A stretch of 64,000 bases of DNA from XBB1006 sp051877515 (GTDB lineage: Bacteria; Bacillota; Clostridia; Lachnospirales; Lachnospiraceae): positions 124,001-188,000 of the forward strand of contig JBJEIY010000017.1 in assembly GCA_051877515.1 (NCBI GenBank). Direction: 5' to 3'. Under the pieces are notes generated by a model. That model was not told the origin of the DNA and did not search any database. It was given only the letters and a program-made list of their open reading frames with translations. This document shows positions 39,577 through 49,237 of this stretch, in pieces (the stretch's first letter is position 1; the number at the start of each line of letters is the position of its first letter). A program made the position numbers and the translations under genes.

Positions 39577-41998
39577 ACAACTATTGAAGAAAGAGTTTAT
39601 TTTTTTAGACGGTGCCATGGGAACCATGCTGCAGAACGCAGGATTAAAGCCGGGAGAAAGACCGGAGAGTCTTTGTATTACCAATCCGGAACTGATCACC
39701 TCGATCCACCGGAAATATATTGAGGCAGGCAGTGACATTGTCTATGCGAATACATTCGGGGCAAATGCCCACAAGTTAGCAGGTACAGGATATACCACAC
39801 AACAGATCATCTGTGCGGCTGTTGGGGCAGCCCGAAAAGCCTGTGAAGGAACGGACTGTGCGGTGGCACTGGATATGGGGCCCATCGGGGAATTGCTGGA
39901 GCCCTCCGGAACTTTGAAATTCGAAGAAGCTTATGAATTATATAAGGAAATGGTGACAAGCGGGGAACAAGCGGGAGCAGATTTGATCGTGATCGAGACC
40001 ATGACGGATCTTTATGAGGTGCGCGCAGCAGTACTGGCGGCCAAAGAGAATACTTCGCTTCCCGTGTTTGTAACCATGACATTTGAGGAGAACGGCCGGA
40101 CTTTTACCGGCTGTACCATTGAATCCATGGCCTGTGTATTAGAGGGACTGGGTGTGGATGCGGTTGGTATCAACTGCTCGTTTGGACCAAGGGAGATCCT
40201 GCCACTGGCAGAGCGTCTGACGAAGTGTACCAATCTTCCCATTCTCATTAAACCCAATGCGGGACTGCCGGATCCGCTGACCAATCAGTATGATATTTTT
40301 CCGGAGGAGTTCGGAGAATTAATGCAGGGTTATGCAAAACTGGGTATCCGGATTGCAGGCGGCTGTTGCGGAACCAATCCGGAGTATATTGCACAGATGG
40401 TGGCAAAAATGCCGCTGGGTAAAGAAGAACGCAAAACAGTTCCGTCGGTTTCCCGTCTGTGCTCTCCCCAGAGAATGGTGGAAATCAAGGGCGTCAGGAT
40501 CATTGGTGAACGGATTAATCCCACCGGAAAAAAGCGATTCCAGCAGGCATTACGGGAGAATGACCTGAATTATATAGCAGAACGGGCGATCGAACAGGCC
40601 GATGCAGGCGCTGATATTCTGGATGTCAATGTGGGTCTGCCGGGTATCGATGAAAAAGAGATGATGATAAAGGTGGTGAAAACCATCCAGTCTGTGGTTG
40701 ACCTGCCTTTACAGATCGATTCTTCCGATCCGGAAGCGATTGAAGCGGGACTTCGTGTTTTTAACGGAAAAGCCATTGTGAATTCTGTGAATGGAGAGCA
40801 GGAAAAAATGGACAGGATCCTTCCTGTGGTAAAAAAATACGGAGCCAGTGTAGTAGGACTTGCCATGGATGAAGAAGGGATTCCCCAGACCTGTGAGAAG
40901 AGGATTGAAATTGCCGAACGGATCCTGGAGAATGCGTTAGCATACGGGATCAAACGGGAAGATGTGTTTATTGACTGTCTGACATTAACGGTTTCTGCCC
41001 AACAGGAACAGGCGCAGGAGACGCTGAAAGCGGTTCGTTATGTGAAGGAAAAAATGGGCTTGCATACGGTGCTTGGTGTATCCAATATTTCTTTTGGACT
41101 GCCGGCAAGGGAGTTTATTACCTGTAGCTTTCTGGTGCAGGCCATGGCCAATGGACTGGATCTGCCTATTGTAAATCCCAATCAGCAGGCGGTGCTGGAT
41201 GCGATTTATTCTTTCCGGGTGTTAAGCGGGGAGGATGAAAACAGTGAACGGTATATTGAACGGTTTGCCGATCGCAAGCCGGTAAATCCGATCCCTGCAA
41301 CCGGAACGCCCGGAAACGGGGATCCCGCAGGAACGGCTCCAAGGGAATCTTCCGACAAGGGATTGGAGAAGCAGGGAGATCTGGACCTGGTTTATGCGGT
41401 ATCCAGAGGTCTGAAGGAAGAAGCAGCTAGAATTACCAAAGCGCTGCTGGCGCAAAAGAGTGAAATGGAGATCATAGATGAACTTTTAATCCCGTCACTG
41501 GATCGGGTGGGAGAGCGCTATGAGAAGCAGGAGATCTTCCTTCCCCAGCTGATCAATTCTGCATCTGCTTCCTGTGAAGCATTTGAAGTCCTGAAACAGA
41601 GTATTCTGGCAAAGGGAAACGGCTCGGTTTCAAAAGGAAAGGTAGTGCTTGCTACAGTCAGAGGAGATATCCACGATATCGGAAAGAATATCGTAAAGGT
41701 TTTATTGGAAAATTATGGTTTCCAGGTTATTGACCTGGGCAGGGACGTACCTGTTGAGACGGTTGTGGAAACAGCAATCCGGGAAGATGTGAAGCTGGTA
41801 GGCTTAAGTGCATTGATGACCACAACCCTGAAAAGCATGGCAGATACCATCGCAGCACTGCGGGAAAGCGGACATGAATGCAAGGTGGTTGTGGGCGGAG
41901 CAGTTCTAACACCGGAATACGCCAAACAGATTGGTGCGGATTATTATGCAAAAGATGCAAAGCAGACAGTAGATTATGCCAAAGAGATTTTTGGCTAA
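39563..41998 (+). CDS. metH: Cobalamin-dependent methionine synthase without activation domain
   Basis: GTG 39563, with AAAGGGAGG 8 bp upstream, begins an 811-residue protein; the E. coli enzyme has 1227. Domains in order: homocysteine methyltransferase (FLDGAMGTMLQNAG to the zinc motif GGCCGTNPEYI), pterin/methyl-THF-binding (GERINPTGKKRF, LQIDSS), cap and cobalamin-binding with DIHDIG whose H704 is the lower cobalt ligand. The missing activation domain is encoded by the upstream overlapping gene. It transfers the methyl of 5-methyl-THF to homocysteine. A Gly/Pro/Asn-rich linker lies near residues 575-600. Confidence 0.96.
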   Translation: MGKLEQLLKKEFIFLDGAMGTMLQNAGLKPGERPESLCITNPELITSIHRKYIEAGSDIVYANTFGANAHKLAGTGYTTQQIICAAVGAARKACEGTDCAVALDMGPIGELLEPSGTLKFEEAYELYKEMVTSGEQAGADLIVIETMTDLYEVRAAVLAAKENTSLPVFVTMTFEENGRTFTGCTIESMACVLEGLGVDAVGINCSFGPREILPLAERLTKCTNLPILIKPNAGLPDPLTNQYDIFPEEFGELMQGYAKLGIRIAGGCCGTNPEYIAQMVAKMPLGKEERKTVPSVSRLCSPQRMVEIKGVRIIGERINPTGKKRFQQALRENDLNYIAERAIEQADAGADILDVNVGLPGIDEKEMMIKVVKTIQSVVDLPLQIDSSDPEAIEAGLRVFNGKAIVNSVNGEQEKMDRILPVVKKYGASVVGLAMDEEGIPQTCEKRIEIAERILENALAYGIKREDVFIDCLTLTVSAQQEQAQETLKAVRYVKEKMGLHTVLGVSNISFGLPAREFITCSFLVQAMANGLDLPIVNPNQQAVLDAIYSFRVLSGEDENSERYIERFADRKPVNPIPATGTPGNGDPAGTAPRESSDKGLEKQGDLDLVYAVSRGLKEEAARITKALLAQKSEMEIIDELLIPSLDRVGERYEKQEIFLPQLINSASASCEAFEVLKQSILAKGNGSVSKGKVVLATVRGDIHDIGKNIVKVLLENYGFQVIDLGRDVPVETVVETAIREDVKLVGLSALMTTTLKSMADTIAALRESGHECKVVVGGAVLTPEYAKQIGADYYAKDAKQTVDYAKEIFG

Positions 41999-42025
41999 CT
42001 GTGTGCCGGAAAGGAATGCCAAAGA

Positions 42026-43801
42026 ATGGATATAAGAGAGTATATAAAACAACAGGTACTGGTGTTTGATGGGGCCATGGGTACCTATTATGCGGCCAAA
42101 CACCGTGTGCCCAATGATGGCTGTGAAGCAGCCAACCTGCAGGAACCCGGGAAGGTACTGGAGATCCACAGGGAGTATGTGCAGGCAGGATGCAGAGCCA
42201 TCAAAACCAATACATTTGCCGCCAATATGGACAATTACGGAAATAATGCGGAGTACTTAAAACAGATCATCCGGGCCGGATATGAGCTTGCCTGCCAGGC
42301 GGCAGAAGGCAATGAGGTATTTGTGTTTGCGGATATCGGTCCGGTTCAGTTGACGGATGCGAAGAAAAGTGCAGCAGATAAGTATATTGAGGTGGCAGAC
42401 GTTTTCATTGACCTTGGTGCCAGGAATTTTCTGATTGAGACTCTTTGCAATGATGAGGGTATCGAGGAACTGACCCGCCATATTAAATCCAGGGTAGAGG
42501 ATGCGTTTATTATAGTATCTTTTGCGGTTCAGCCGGACGGCTATACAAAGGAGGGCTGTCTGGGTCATGAATTACTGCAGACAACCGCACAAAACAGCAA
42601 GATTGACGTTGCAGGTATCAACTGTGTGTCCGGACCGCATCACATGCATCAGTATTTTAAGACGGTTAAGCAGCTGAATGATTGCTTTAGCGTTATGCCA
42701 AATGCCGGCTATCCTACAGTGATCAACAACCGGACATTTTTTGAAAGCAGCCCGGACTATTTTGCATTAAAACTGACGGATATCGTATTGGAAGGCGCAA
42801 AGATTGTCGGTGGCTGTTGCGGAACCACGCCGGAGTATCTTAGAAAAACCATAGAGGCACTGGAAGATCTGACAGAGAATGACGGACAGGATGTTCTGGT
42901 AAAGCATACCGGCCGGGAAAAAAAGAGTATGCCGCGGATCAATCCCTTTGCAGAAAAGATGGCTCGCGGGGAAAAAGTCATTGCGGTAGAATTAAACCCA
43001 CCGTCCAATGCGGATATCGCCGGATTTGATGCCAATGCGAAGATGTTAAAGGAGGCCGGTATAGATATTCTGACCATAGCAGATAGTCCCATTGCCAGAG
43101 CCAGGGCGGACAGCAGTATTCTGGCCTGCCGTGTGAAACGGGAACTGGGTCTGGATGCCCTGCCGCACATTACCTGCAGGGACCGAAATATCAATGCTAC
43201 GAAAGCATTGCTTTTGGGACTTAATATAGAAGGAATCAATAACGTGCTGATCGTAACGGGGGATCCTATTCCCAATGCAATGAGAGATGAGGTCAAAAGT
43301 GTTTTCAATTTCAATTCCCGTATGTTGGCAAAGTATGTGAATACTTTGAATGAAACCGTCTTTGAGAATAAGTTCCTCATCTGTGCTGCATTGAATGTGA
43401 ATGCCCTGAATTTTGATATTCAGCTTCAACTGGCAAAGGAAAAAGAAGCAAACGGAGTAAGTGTGCTTCTGACCCAGCCGGTAATGACCGCAGAAGGCTT
43501 AGACAATCTGAGACGGGCAAAAGAGGAGTTGAAAGGAAAAATCCTGGCAGGAGTGATGCCAATTGTCAGTTATCGGAATGCCTGTTTTATGGAAAGTGAA
43601 GTGTCCGGAATCCATGTGGATCAGCAGATCATTGAGCTGTTTAAAGGCAAAGAGAAGGAAGAAAGCATTGAGCTGGGGATAAAAATAGGAGCAGAGATCA
43701 TGAAGAAGGTGGAACCCTATTGTGACGGCTATTATTTAATGGCACCCTTCGGAAGAGGAGATATTATCTGCCGTATGTTGGAACAGTTTTATGGACAGTA
43801 A
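42026..43801 (+). CDS. Homocysteine S-methyltransferase / methylene-THF reductase fusion
   Basis: A 591-residue two-domain protein. Residues 1-290 are a homocysteine methyltransferase (VFDGAMGTYYAAK; zinc motif GGCCGTTPEYL near 262). Residues about 305-591 are a MetF-like methylenetetrahydrofolate reductase (VIAVELNPPSNAD, PHITCRDRN, NNVLIVTGDP, LLTQPVM). The same arrangement is known from Bacillus YitJ. The reductase half supplies the 5-methyl-THF used by MetH 27 bp upstream. The first half may use another methyl donor or deliver homocysteine. Confidence 0.95.
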   Translation: MDIREYIKQQVLVFDGAMGTYYAAKHRVPNDGCEAANLQEPGKVLEIHREYVQAGCRAIKTNTFAANMDNYGNNAEYLKQIIRAGYELACQAAEGNEVFVFADIGPVQLTDAKKSAADKYIEVADVFIDLGARNFLIETLCNDEGIEELTRHIKSRVEDAFIIVSFAVQPDGYTKEGCLGHELLQTTAQNSKIDVAGINCVSGPHHMHQYFKTVKQLNDCFSVMPNAGYPTVINNRTFFESSPDYFALKLTDIVLEGAKIVGGCCGTTPEYLRKTIEALEDLTENDGQDVLVKHTGREKKSMPRINPFAEKMARGEKVIAVELNPPSNADIAGFDANAKMLKEAGIDILTIADSPIARARADSSILACRVKRELGLDALPHITCRDRNINATKALLLGLNIEGINNVLIVTGDPIPNAMRDEVKSVFNFNSRMLAKYVNTLNETVFENKFLICAALNVNALNFDIQLQLAKEKEANGVSVLLTQPVMTAEGLDNLRRAKEELKGKILAGVMPIVSYRNACFMESEVSGIHVDQQIIELFKGKEKEESIELGIKIGAEIMKKVEPYCDGYYLMAPFGRGDIICRMLEQFYGQ

Positions 43802-43864
43802 GCAGTTTATTCCCGACAATTGTGTGTAAATTATGAAATATAAAAAGAGTTTCCTTGAAATTTC

Positions 43865-43893
43865 TTGACATTTAATTATCATTTTACTAAAAT
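43865..43893 (+). promoter_or_regulatory. Promoter of the chemoreceptor gene
   Basis: TTGACA (43865-43870), 17-bp spacer, TAAAAT (43888-43893). Confidence 0.7.
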
Positions 43894-43939
43894 TAAACTA
43901 TACTTTTGTAAAGTAGCAAACAAAAGAAGGGTGGTTTCT

Positions 43940-45928
43940 ATGAAAAGCATAAGGACAAAATTGATTCTGTTTTTTTCGGCGATATGTATTGGGTGCCTGA
44001 CACTGGCATTGCTTTTGGTATCGTCTATGGCAAACAAGAGTTTTTCTCGATGTAATGACGAATTACAGAAGCAGAACGCGCAGTATTATGCATCTCTGAT
44101 CGATGCATGGTTGGAAAGAGAGACGGCGATCATTGATTCCGGATGTACTTATTTAGAATCAATGGACACCATAGAGACAGAGGCGGTGTCCTCCTATCTT
44201 ATGACAGAAACTGCCGCTGCTGAAAACGCAAGTGATATTTATGTTGGTTTTGATGATAAGCAGTTTATCGATGGAACCGGATGGATTCCGGATGCTGACT
44301 GGGATTGTACCCAGCGTGGATGGTTCACCGGTGCTTTGGATTCCGATACCAAGGTGTATGGAGAACCTTACGTGGACGCCATTACCGGCAGCATGGTAAT
44401 CGGTGTTTCCAAGAGTTTTCAGTGTAAAGACGGAAGAGTCGGAGTTTTGAGTATGGACCTGAACTTACAGGTTCTGTTTGATATGGTTAATACATATGTG
44501 GATTCTTCTGATGGAAGTTATGCCTTTATCACGAATGCGGATGGATTGATCCTTTTACATCCGGAAGAATCCTTCATGGCAAGTAACGAGAATCAGAGCA
44601 TGATTTCTGATATTGTGGACGGAAATTATGTTAAGGGACTGGAAAATGATGCAGCGATTCAGGATTATGACGGACAGAAGAAATTTTTAAGAGAGTCGGA
44701 AGTATCCTGCAGCGGATGGAAAGTTGTATTAGTGATTCCTGTTGCGGTTTATAATGCAACATTAAATCAGCTGATGCGTGCTATTCTGGGAATTATAGTA
44801 GTAGTAGCGATTGTTGCAGCTGTGGTAGTAGCCCTGTTTAGTTCCAGTATTACCAAGCCGATTACCCGGATGCAGAATGAGATCACAGCATTAAGAGAAT
44901 TAAGACTGAAAGAGGAGCAGCAGGCAAAGAAGAGTGCCCGCAAAGATGAATTAGGACATATGGATGCGGCCATTGTTTCTTTACGAGGCAGGCTGAATAA
45001 TATCGCACAACAGCTCACGGATGTGTCCGAAATGCTGGTTGGACAGTTTAACAATGTGCAGGGTTCCGTAATCAATTCTGTAGAGAATCTGGGTGGTGTC
45101 AAAGACACCATGAGCCAGATTGTTCAGGCCATTGAAGAAACAGCAAATCAGACCCAGGAAGCCAATATCAATCTGAATGGATTTGCGGATGAGCTTGGAA
45201 ATGTAGTAGAGAGTGTGGCTGTGATGAATCAGGTTGCAGGCCGGACAGTGGACAAGAGTGTGGAGGGATTGGATTCTATCCATCTGCTCTCCGAACAGGT
45301 TGAAGAGACCAAACAGTTACAGGAAGGTGCGTATGAAACAGTTACCAGCCTGTCACAGAAATCAGCATCCATTGATGGTATCAGCCAGGCAATCAGTTCT
45401 ATTGCGGAGCAGACTTCACTGCTTTCCCTGAATGCTTCTATAGAAGCTGCAAGAGCAGGAGAAGCCGGAAGAGGATTTGCGGTAGTTGCAGATGAAATAA
45501 GAAAACTGGCAGATGAAACAGCCAATGCGACCCAGGAAATCGCAGATATTACTTCTGATATCCGGCATGAGATCGAGATCGTTAGTCATCAAATGGATCA
45601 GATGCAGGATAATACAGAACGATGCATGGGTGCCATGGGTAGTACCGAAGAGATTTTCCGCCAGATTAATGATGATATTACACAAGTGGGAACGGAAATC
45701 AGGGATTTGGAAGATGCCATTGATGTATTGAACCGAAACAAAGAAGACATTGTAGATAAGTTTTCGGATATTTCCAGCGAAACCCAGGAGCTTTCCGCAG
45801 CCAGTCAGGAAATCTTCAGCAAGACAGAAGATCAGAGCGATGAGCTGGAGAATATCGGAAGCGCAATGAATGAATTGGAAAAAGTAGTAGAGGAATTAAA
45901 TTCCGTTATCAAGCAGTTTAATGCTTAA
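43940..45928 (+). CDS. Methyl-accepting chemotaxis protein with dCache sensor
   Basis: ATG 43940 follows GAAGGGTGGT; the upstream ATG 43865 lies inside the promoter. 662 residues: membrane helix at about 10-30, periplasm-facing double-Cache domain (about 35-280; CTQRGWFTGALDSDTKVYGEPYVD-type fold), second membrane helix (about 287-308), HAMP, and a cytoplasmic signalling domain whose tip reads SLLSLNASIEAARAGEAGRG. It detects a small molecule outside the cell and controls CheA. No C-terminal CheR-binding pentapeptide is present. The gene stands alone between a promoter and a terminator. Confidence 0.95.
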   Translation: MKSIRTKLILFFSAICIGCLTLALLLVSSMANKSFSRCNDELQKQNAQYYASLIDAWLERETAIIDSGCTYLESMDTIETEAVSSYLMTETAAAENASDIYVGFDDKQFIDGTGWIPDADWDCTQRGWFTGALDSDTKVYGEPYVDAITGSMVIGVSKSFQCKDGRVGVLSMDLNLQVLFDMVNTYVDSSDGSYAFITNADGLILLHPEESFMASNENQSMISDIVDGNYVKGLENDAAIQDYDGQKKFLRESEVSCSGWKVVLVIPVAVYNATLNQLMRAILGIIVVVAIVAAVVVALFSSSITKPITRMQNEITALRELRLKEEQQAKKSARKDELGHMDAAIVSLRGRLNNIAQQLTDVSEMLVGQFNNVQGSVINSVENLGGVKDTMSQIVQAIEETANQTQEANINLNGFADELGNVVESVAVMNQVAGRTVDKSVEGLDSIHLLSEQVEETKQLQEGAYETVTSLSQKSASIDGISQAISSIAEQTSLLSLNASIEAARAGEAGRGFAVVADEIRKLADETANATQEIADITSDIRHEIEIVSHQMDQMQDNTERCMGAMGSTEEIFRQINDDITQVGTEIRDLEDAIDVLNRNKEDIVDKFSDISSETQELSAASQEIFSKTEDQSDELENIGSAMNELEKVVEELNSVIKQFNA

Positions 45929-45942
45929 AAAAACATGACAGG

Positions 45943-45970
45943 ATGCCCCGGTTTATCCGGGGCATTTTTA
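45943..45970 (+). terminator. Terminator after the chemoreceptor
   Basis: ATGCCCCGG pairs with CCGGGGCAT, followed by TTTTTAT. Confidence 0.92.
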
Positions 45971-45994
45971 TGTAAAAAACTAATAAAATAAGAC

Positions 45995-46023
45995 TTGCAT
46001 TTTGCCCATGAAAGGTCTATCAT
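45995..46023 (+). promoter_or_regulatory. Promoter of the anion permease gene
   Basis: TTGCAT (45995-46000), 17-bp spacer, TATCAT (46018-46023). Confidence 0.6.
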
Positions 46024-46097
46024 AAGAAAGGTTTTGAAGAATTATGGCGTGATATGGAAATGAAATTAAAGGTTGCGCAGGAAAAGGGGAAAAAAGA

Positions 46098-47453
46098 ATG
46101 TTAGCAAAAATTTTGGCACTGACAATTTTCTTACTCATGTTTGTGTTGATCATCATGGATAAGATTGAACGTCATATTGTTACACTTGGCTGCGGACTGG
46201 CTACCATTGTGTTGGTGTTTGGTCTTGCTATGCGTGACGTAAATGCAATTGTGGAGACTCTGAATCTTAGGAATGTTTTTACAGTGGGCTTTTGGTATGA
46301 GGCAGGCCAGGCGACGGAAAGCTCCAGTGGTATTAACTGGGCAACTATCATTTTTATCCTGGGAATGATGATCATGGTAGAAGGAATGGCAAAAGCAGGA
46401 TTTTTTCGCTGGTTGTGTATGACCATTGCCAAGGCAGTGAAGTATAAGGTAGTCCCGTTGTTTATTACCTTTATGATCATGTCTGCTGTGTTGGCCATGT
46501 TTATTGACAGTATCACTGTAATACTGTTTTTAGCGGCTGTAACGGTAGAGTTAGCCCAGTTACTGAAATTTAATCCGCTGCCCATGATCCTGTCGGAGAT
46601 TTTTTGCGCGAATCTGGGAGGGTCAGCAACGATGTGCGGCGACCCGCCAAATATCATCGTAGGAACTTCATTGGGTTATACGTTTGCAGATTTTATTACC
46701 AATACAGGACTGATCGCGGGAATCTCCCTGGTGGCTGTTGTGATTTATTTTTATCTTGTATTCCGTAAGGAGTTAAGTCAGGCGCAGGCAGAGGAAGTCA
46801 ATATTGCGAATATGCCGTCACCGGCAGAAGCCATTACCAGTAAAAAAGATTTTGCTATCAGCTCACTGATTTTTCTCTGTGCGGTTGTTATGCTGGTTAC
46901 CCATGCCCAGACAGGATTAACCGTGGCATTGATCGGAGCAGTCATTTCTGTTTTGACATTAGTGACGGCCGGCAAGGATGTGAAGAAGGTTTTGAAAGGT
47001 GTGGATTATAAGACCTTATTATTCTTCATTGGTTTATTTGTTGTGGTGGGCGGTCTGGAACAGACCGGAATCCTGGTACTGATCGCAGAGTTTATCGGAA
47101 AGATCAGTGGTGGTAATGCCATCGTGATGGTATGTATCATTATTTGGGTTTCTGCGATTGCCAGTGCAGTGGTAGATAATATTCCTTTTGCAGCTACTAT
47201 GATACCTGTTATTCAGACCTTGGCGGCAACTACGGGTATGGACCTTAGGGTTCTGGCATGGAGCCTTTCCATGGGAACCGATATCGGAGGAAGTGCAACG
47301 CCCATTGGAGCATCGGCTAACGTTGTAGGTACTTCTGTGGCGGCGAAACACGGTTATCCGGTAAGCTGGGGTCGTTATTGCAAGAGTGCTATTCCGGCAA
47401 CGGTTTTAGTAATTGCGATTTCCACCATCTGCATTATTGTCAGATATTTTTAG
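46098..47453 (+). CDS. ArsB/NhaD/SLC13-superfamily membrane permease
   Basis: A 451-residue protein with about eleven hydrophobic segments. The inverted-repeat signatures of the superfamily are present: NLGGSATMCGDPPNIIVG in the first half and DIGGSATPIGASANVVG in the second, which form the ion- and substrate-binding hairpins. VDNIPFAATMIPV is another conserved segment. It may carry anions, dicarboxylates or Na+/H+; the sequence does not decide. It has its own promoter and terminator. Confidence 0.9.
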   Translation: MLAKILALTIFLLMFVLIIMDKIERHIVTLGCGLATIVLVFGLAMRDVNAIVETLNLRNVFTVGFWYEAGQATESSSGINWATIIFILGMMIMVEGMAKAGFFRWLCMTIAKAVKYKVVPLFITFMIMSAVLAMFIDSITVILFLAAVTVELAQLLKFNPLPMILSEIFCANLGGSATMCGDPPNIIVGTSLGYTFADFITNTGLIAGISLVAVVIYFYLVFRKELSQAQAEEVNIANMPSPAEAITSKKDFAISSLIFLCAVVMLVTHAQTGLTVALIGAVISVLTLVTAGKDVKKVLKGVDYKTLLFFIGLFVVVGGLEQTGILVLIAEFIGKISGGNAIVMVCIIIWVSAIASAVVDNIPFAATMIPVIQTLAATTGMDLRVLAWSLSMGTDIGGSATPIGASANVVGTSVAAKHGYPVSWGRYCKSAIPATVLVIAISTICIIVRYF

Positions 47454-47464
47454 GTTTCTTGTGT

Positions 47465-47497
47465 CCCCTTTCCGGACAGTATCCGGGAAGGGGTTTT
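47465..47497 (+). terminator. Terminator after the permease
   Basis: CCCCTTTCCGG pairs with CCGGGAAGGGG (one G-T pair), followed by TTTT. Confidence 0.85.
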
Positions 47498-47531
47498 ATC
47501 TTTATGAAAAGGAATAGGGAGCAGAGATCGG

Positions 47532-48029
47532 ATGAAGAAAAACAGCGAAGAGAAAACCAATGTTATGCGGCTTTTAGAAAAGAAGAAGATTCCTTACCGT
47601 GCATATTGTTATGTGGAGTCCGGGGCGGTCAACGGTGTTCAGGTTGCTGCCATATTGGGACAAAACCCGGAGCAGGTATTTAAAACACTGGTGACTGTGG
47701 GAAAAACAGGAAATCATTATGTATTCGTAATCCCGGTTAAGGAAGAGCTGGATTTGAAAAAAGCAGCAATTACGGTTGGAGAAAAAAAGATTGAAATGCT
47801 AAAATCCAGGGAGCTTTTGGGACTTACCGGTTATGTGCACGGAGGGTGTTCACCCATCGGAATGAAGAAGTTTTTCCCTACAGTGATTCATGAAACGGCA
47901 GCACAAATGGATACCATTTTCTTTAGCGGAGGAAAAATCGGTTATCAGGTGCAGGTTTCTTTACAGGATCTTGAAAAGATCATCCGGTTTTCGCTGGCGG
48001 ATTTGATTGAGGACCATGAGGAGGAGTAA
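47532..48029 (+). CDS. ybaK: Cys-tRNA(Pro)/tRNA deacylase, YbaK family
   Basis: A 165-residue protein with the YbaK/EbsC editing fold: KKKIPYRAYCYV, QVFKTLVTVGKTGNHYVFVIPV with the conserved Lys, and GYVHGGCSPIGMKK with the GxxxPxG substrate loop. It frees tRNAPro wrongly charged with Cys (or Ala) in trans. It is followed after 2 bp by a HAD phosphatase, so both are cotranscribed. Confidence 0.95.
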   Translation: MKKNSEEKTNVMRLLEKKKIPYRAYCYVESGAVNGVQVAAILGQNPEQVFKTLVTVGKTGNHYVFVIPVKEELDLKKAAITVGEKKIEMLKSRELLGLTGYVHGGCSPIGMKKFFPTVIHETAAQMDTIFFSGGKIGYQVQVSLQDLEKIIRFSLADLIEDHEEE

Positions 48030-48031
48030 GG

Positions 48032-48676
48032 ATGGAGAAAATCAAAAATATTGTGTTTGATGTCGGGGATGTTCTTTTAGAGTACCGTTGGAGAGATATG
48101 CTGCAGGATTATGGGTTGTCGCCTCAGGAAGCAGAGCGTATAGGGAATGAGATGTTTGAGGATGAGGACGGCTTGTGGCTGGAACTGGACATAGGAAAGA
48201 AATCCTCGGAGGAGATCATCCGGGCATATGAGAGAAAGTATCCGGAAGATGCCAAGGCCATCCGGTTTTTTATTTCCCATGGTGAATATATGTCGGTACC
48301 GCGGCCGGAAATATGGGAGAGAATACCCGAATTAAAAGAGCAGGGTTACAAGATCTACCTGCTGTCTAATTATTCCCGGGATTTGTTCGAGAAGCATACC
48401 CGGTATGCCGACTTTATGCAATCTATCGATGGAAAAATGGTTTCTTATATGATCCACAAGATCAAACCGGATCCGGCCATCTATCAGGCTTTATTGGAAG
48501 AATATCATCTGAAAGCCGGGGAGTGTCTGTTTTTTGATGACAGGGCGGCGAATGTAAAGGCAGCCAGAGAGCAGGGAATGGCAGCAAAACAGGTTTTGTC
48601 CAAAGAGCAGCTTAATACCGATCTTTTGGCCATTTTGCGGGGAGAGTTTGATCTGACCGGATGCATCATAAGATAG
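48032..48676 (+). CDS. HAD-superfamily phosphatase (YihX-like)
   Basis: A 214-residue protein with motif I FDVGDVLLEY (nucleophile D10; Gly at the +2 position, as in the DxGxV subfamily), motif II LLSNYS, motif III Lys in HKIKPDPAIY and motif IV FFDDRAANV. A helical cap lies at 15-85. Such enzymes dephosphorylate small molecules such as sugar phosphates. Substrate unknown. Confidence 0.92.
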   Translation: MEKIKNIVFDVGDVLLEYRWRDMLQDYGLSPQEAERIGNEMFEDEDGLWLELDIGKKSSEEIIRAYERKYPEDAKAIRFFISHGEYMSVPRPEIWERIPELKEQGYKIYLLSNYSRDLFEKHTRYADFMQSIDGKMVSYMIHKIKPDPAIYQALLEEYHLKAGECLFFDDRAANVKAAREQGMAAKQVLSKEQLNTDLLAILRGEFDLTGCIIR

Positions 48677-48680
48677 TGAG

Positions 48681-48716
48681 ATTCCCACTGCATGAACTGT
48701 GCAGTGGGATTTTTTG
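48681..48716 (+). terminator. Terminator after the HAD gene
   Basis: CCCACTGCA pairs with TGCAGTGGG, followed by ATTTTTT. Confidence 0.9.
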
Positions 48717-48726
48717 AAAGTATTCA

Positions 48727-48755
48727 TTGACAGGTCAACAAAAGTGAGGTATAGT
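48727..48755 (+). promoter_or_regulatory. Promoter of second MarR gene with operator on the -35
   Basis: TTGACA (48727-48732), 17-bp spacer, TATAGT (48750-48755). The palindrome TTGACAGGTCAA (48727-48738) covers the -35 box, suggesting autorepression. The half-site TTGA resembles that of the operators at 33235-33290. Confidence 0.75.
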
Positions 48756-48787
48756 CTTTGATGGATATGTAAAGTCAGGAGGAAAAT

Positions 48788-49237
48788 ATGCAGCAGGATC
48801 ATTTCAATGTGTTTACTGTTTCTGTGGGAAAACTATATAAGCAGATTCAAAGATTAAAATCCGCAGGAATGAAACAATACGGGTTAAAAGGTGCACATGT
48901 GTCGATCCTGCATCTGTTGGCAGGCCGGACGGAGGGTGTATCCTTTCAGGAGATCTGTCAGATCTGCGATCTGGATCGGGCGCTGGTTTCCAGAGAATTA
49001 GGGGATCTGGTGCATCAGGGATATATCAGAAAAGATTCCAAAGACGGTGTGTATCATGCGAAGTATTATGCTACACCTAAGGCAGAAGAGATTTTGCCGG
49101 AATTCATAAGTATTATCGAAGGGGTGCAGCGCAAAGCTGATGAAGGCATATCAGAAGAGGAACTTGCGGTGTTCTACCGCGTGTTGGAACAATTAAGAAA
49201 GAATTTAGAGGATTTGGATTTCAATGAACGAGATTAG
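48788..49237 (+). CDS. MarR-family regulator
   Basis: ATG 48788 with AGGAGGAAA upstream; 149 residues. Winged helix: AHVSILHLLAGRTEGVSFQEI, then LDRALVSRELGDLVHQGYI and a wing AKYYATPKAEEIL. Its promoter carries a palindrome over the -35 box. The 3' end overlaps the DegV gene by 14 bp, so the regulator and a fatty acid-binding protein are coexpressed. FabT-like control of fatty acid metabolism is possible but unproven. Confidence 0.92.
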   Translation: MQQDHFNVFTVSVGKLYKQIQRLKSAGMKQYGLKGAHVSILHLLAGRTEGVSFQEICQICDLDRALVSRELGDLVHQGYIRKDSKDGVYHAKYYATPKAEEILPEFISIIEGVQRKADEGISEEELAVFYRVLEQLRKNLEDLDFNERD

